From an uncultured Oscillospiraceae bacterium (GTDB lineage: Bacteria; Bacillota; Clostridia; Oscillospirales; Oscillospiraceae), in the NCBI GenBank assembly GCA_910584395.1, contig CAJUAS010000001.1, positions 40,154-104,153 of the forward strand: DNA of 64,000 nucleotides, given 5' to 3'. This document shows, piece after piece, positions 60,701 to 63,700 of this stretch (position 1 is its first letter; every line of letters begins with the position of its first letter). Made by a program: the position numbers and the translations under genes. The notes beneath the pieces were generated by a model, which saw only the letters and a program-made list of their open reading frames with translations, made no database searches and had not been told where the DNA came from.

Positions 60701-63700
60701 GGATGCGGGCGTTGGCCGCGATCTTATCGGCGGAGAGGGTGTAGGGATCACCGAGGATATCGCTCTTATTGTTGATGTGGACGGGCAGCGTATACACGCC
60801 GCCGATGTTGCCGTTGGGATTGACCACCCCGTGGTAGTTGTAGCCCCATGCAAAGATGCGCCCGCTCTTATCCAGCGCCATGGAGTACTGGCGGATGGTC
60901 TTGCCGTTGGCGTCCACCGCCCCTGCGGCCACGATGTCCACAATGGCGGAGGAGTAGAGGTCGTTGCCCAGCATACCGCCGTCGTTGGGGTTAATGCCGT
61001 GGACTTGGACGGCGGTGTACTGCGTATTGCCCTGCGTGCCGAGGCCCAGCGCGCCCTGCGCGTTGTCGCCCCAAGCCCAGACGGTGCCGTCGGACTTCAG
61101 TGCAAGGTTGTGGTTGCCGCCGGTGGCGATCTTCACCACGCCGGTCAACGGGTCATAGCTGTTGGTCTTGGCGTTGTAATAGAGCACTTCGGTGGGGGTG
61201 GTGGCTTGGGTGGTGTCGCGCTGGGTACCCATCTGGGCCACGTCGTTGCGACCCCAAGCCCACACAGAACCGTCGGACTTCAGCGCCACGGTGTGGCTGT
61301 TGCCCACTTCGATCATGGGGAAGGCGCGGTCGCGGGCGGCGGGATCAATGGGCGTACCCTCGGGCACTTGCGGCGCGGGCACGACGCCCAGCTTGAAGTA
61401 GCCGGTGTTGCCCCGGTCGTCGGTGGCGATGATGTAGGTATAGCCCGCCTGACGTCCGGCGGTGACCAGACCGAAGTCGGGATTATAGGTCTTTCCGTCG
61501 GGCAGGAAGCAGTCGTTGTCCACGCTGGCCACATTGGGGTTGGTGGAGCGGAAGGTCAGGCTTTCGGGCTTGGGCGTGTACTCAAACGGGCCGTAAGCGT
61601 TGAAGCCCAAGTGGGCGATGATGTCGCGCACCGCGATCCGCAGGGTCTGGCCGTAGTTGATGGCCGTGGTGATCTCACCCTTGGCGGAGATCAGGGTATC
61701 GTACTGGACGGTGGTGATCGCGCCGTAGCGGAACTCCACCTTCACGTCCACATCATCGGCGGGCATGACGAACTGAGCGGTCTGGCCGTCCACCATCCGC
61801 ACGGGGATCTCAAATGCGCCGAAGTTCTGCGGGGTAACGCTCACACGGATGTGGTAGGATGCGTTGCCCAGACTGGCCTTCACCGTGACCAGCTCGCCCG
61901 CCTGAACGCCCACCTTGCCGCTGAGCATATCGTTTTTGGCGTTGATGCCGCCCACATTGACGGTGTCGGTGCTGATGGACACGGAGTTGTTCAAGGTGGT
62001 GTTGGTCTTGTCGCCGGGCACGGGGTTGTAGTTGTCCACCACATCCACCGCCACGGTGCGGCCGTTGCCCACCGTGCCGCTGGGATCATCCACCAACACG
62101 CCCTCGATGACGTATTTGATGTTCTGGTTGTCGTCGGTCACGCCCATTACGAACGTGCCCACAGCCTCCAGATCCCCGTCGCCGTTGGTCTCCAGCTTAT
62201 ACTCCAGCGGGATCAGGGCGGAGTTGTTGGTCTCGTGGTAATAGAGGCGGGTCAGCGCCTTTCCGGCGGGAATCAACACATGGAACTCGGTCTCCTGACC
62301 GGCCCAGACCGTGGCATACTTCCGCGGGGTGTTGAAGCCCTTGCGGACGATATAGCTGTCGGGGGTGGCGGTCTGGAGGTCGTCGCTCAATTCCACGGTG
62401 TACTGGATGCCGCCGGAGAAGTCGTTGGCGATGACCACGGTGATCACGATGGTCACGTCCTCGGCGGGCATCAGGAACTTGTCGATGGCGTCCCCGGCGG
62501 GGGTGGGCTTGGCGGGATTGGCCGGGCCGGAGCCGTCGCCGGAGGTGAAGCCCAGCGTGGTGACCACGCCGCTGCTGGTGATCATGGCCACAGAACCGAT
62601 GGCGTATTCCTCCGCCATGGTGATCTCTGCGGCGATGGGCGTGCCGGCCTTGGCCTTCACGATATTGGTGGCGTTGGTGAAGTCCAAGAAGCCGCCCAGA
62701 TCGGCCAGCAGCTTGCCCGTGGAGGACGCGGCCTCCTGCTCGGGGATATTGAAGAGAATGTTGGCGGTGTAGTCGGGCAGGGTGGCGTCGTTGTCCACCA
62801 GCACGCGGCTGATATCCAGATAAGAGCCGCCGCCGTTCTTCAGCACCATCACGGGGGTCGTGTGGTCGCCGTAAGTGCCGTCGCCCAACTGGCCGGAGGT
62901 GTTGTTGCCCCAGCCGTACACAGAGCCGTAGTTGTTGTCGTAGGCCAGCGTCGAGCCGTTGTACGGCGCGGTGGCCACGAACATTAGCCCGTCCACAGGC
63001 GCGGAGGCGTTCTCCGGGTTGGCCTCGCCCGCGTGGACGATGCGGGTCTCGCGGCTGAGCTTCTGGTTGCCCGCGGAGCGGTCAATGCCCAACTGGCCGT
63101 GGTCGTTGGAGCCGGCCGTCAGGAGGGTATAGGGGGTCAGAGGCGTACCGGCATTCTCGCCGATGCTCCCCAGCTTGGTGTAGAGAACGTAACCCGTGCG
63201 GCCCATGGCGGTCTGGAGGGCCACAGAGGGCAGATCCATGGTCTTTTCTTCGGTGAGAACCGTATCCGCCGCGCTGTCCACGCCGGGGATCACGGTCTCC
63301 ACCGTCACCGTATCGGTGTAGGTGGTATTGTAGCCGGTCTGGAAGGTGGCGTTGAACACCTTCAGCGCCGAGGAGGGATCGACCTTGCCCACGGAGAAGT
63401 GGCTGTCCACCTTGTTCTTGCCCACCAGCTTCTGAACCGGCTGGCCGGTGGCCTCGTCGATCACAGGGTTGCCTTCCTCGTCCTTGACCGTCTCATAGAC
63501 GTTTTCGTAGGTCACATAGTAGTTCAGCTTGGTCATCTGGTCGCCGGTGCCCCGGTAGCCGTCGCGCAGACCCAACTGACCGTAGGTGTTGTCGCCCCAG
63601 ACGGCCACCTGACCGTCCACGTCCACGGCGGCGACGCTGCCCGCGCCCGAGCCGATGGCCACGAAGCGGCTGGCAGAGGTGATGGGATCGCCGTGGATAT

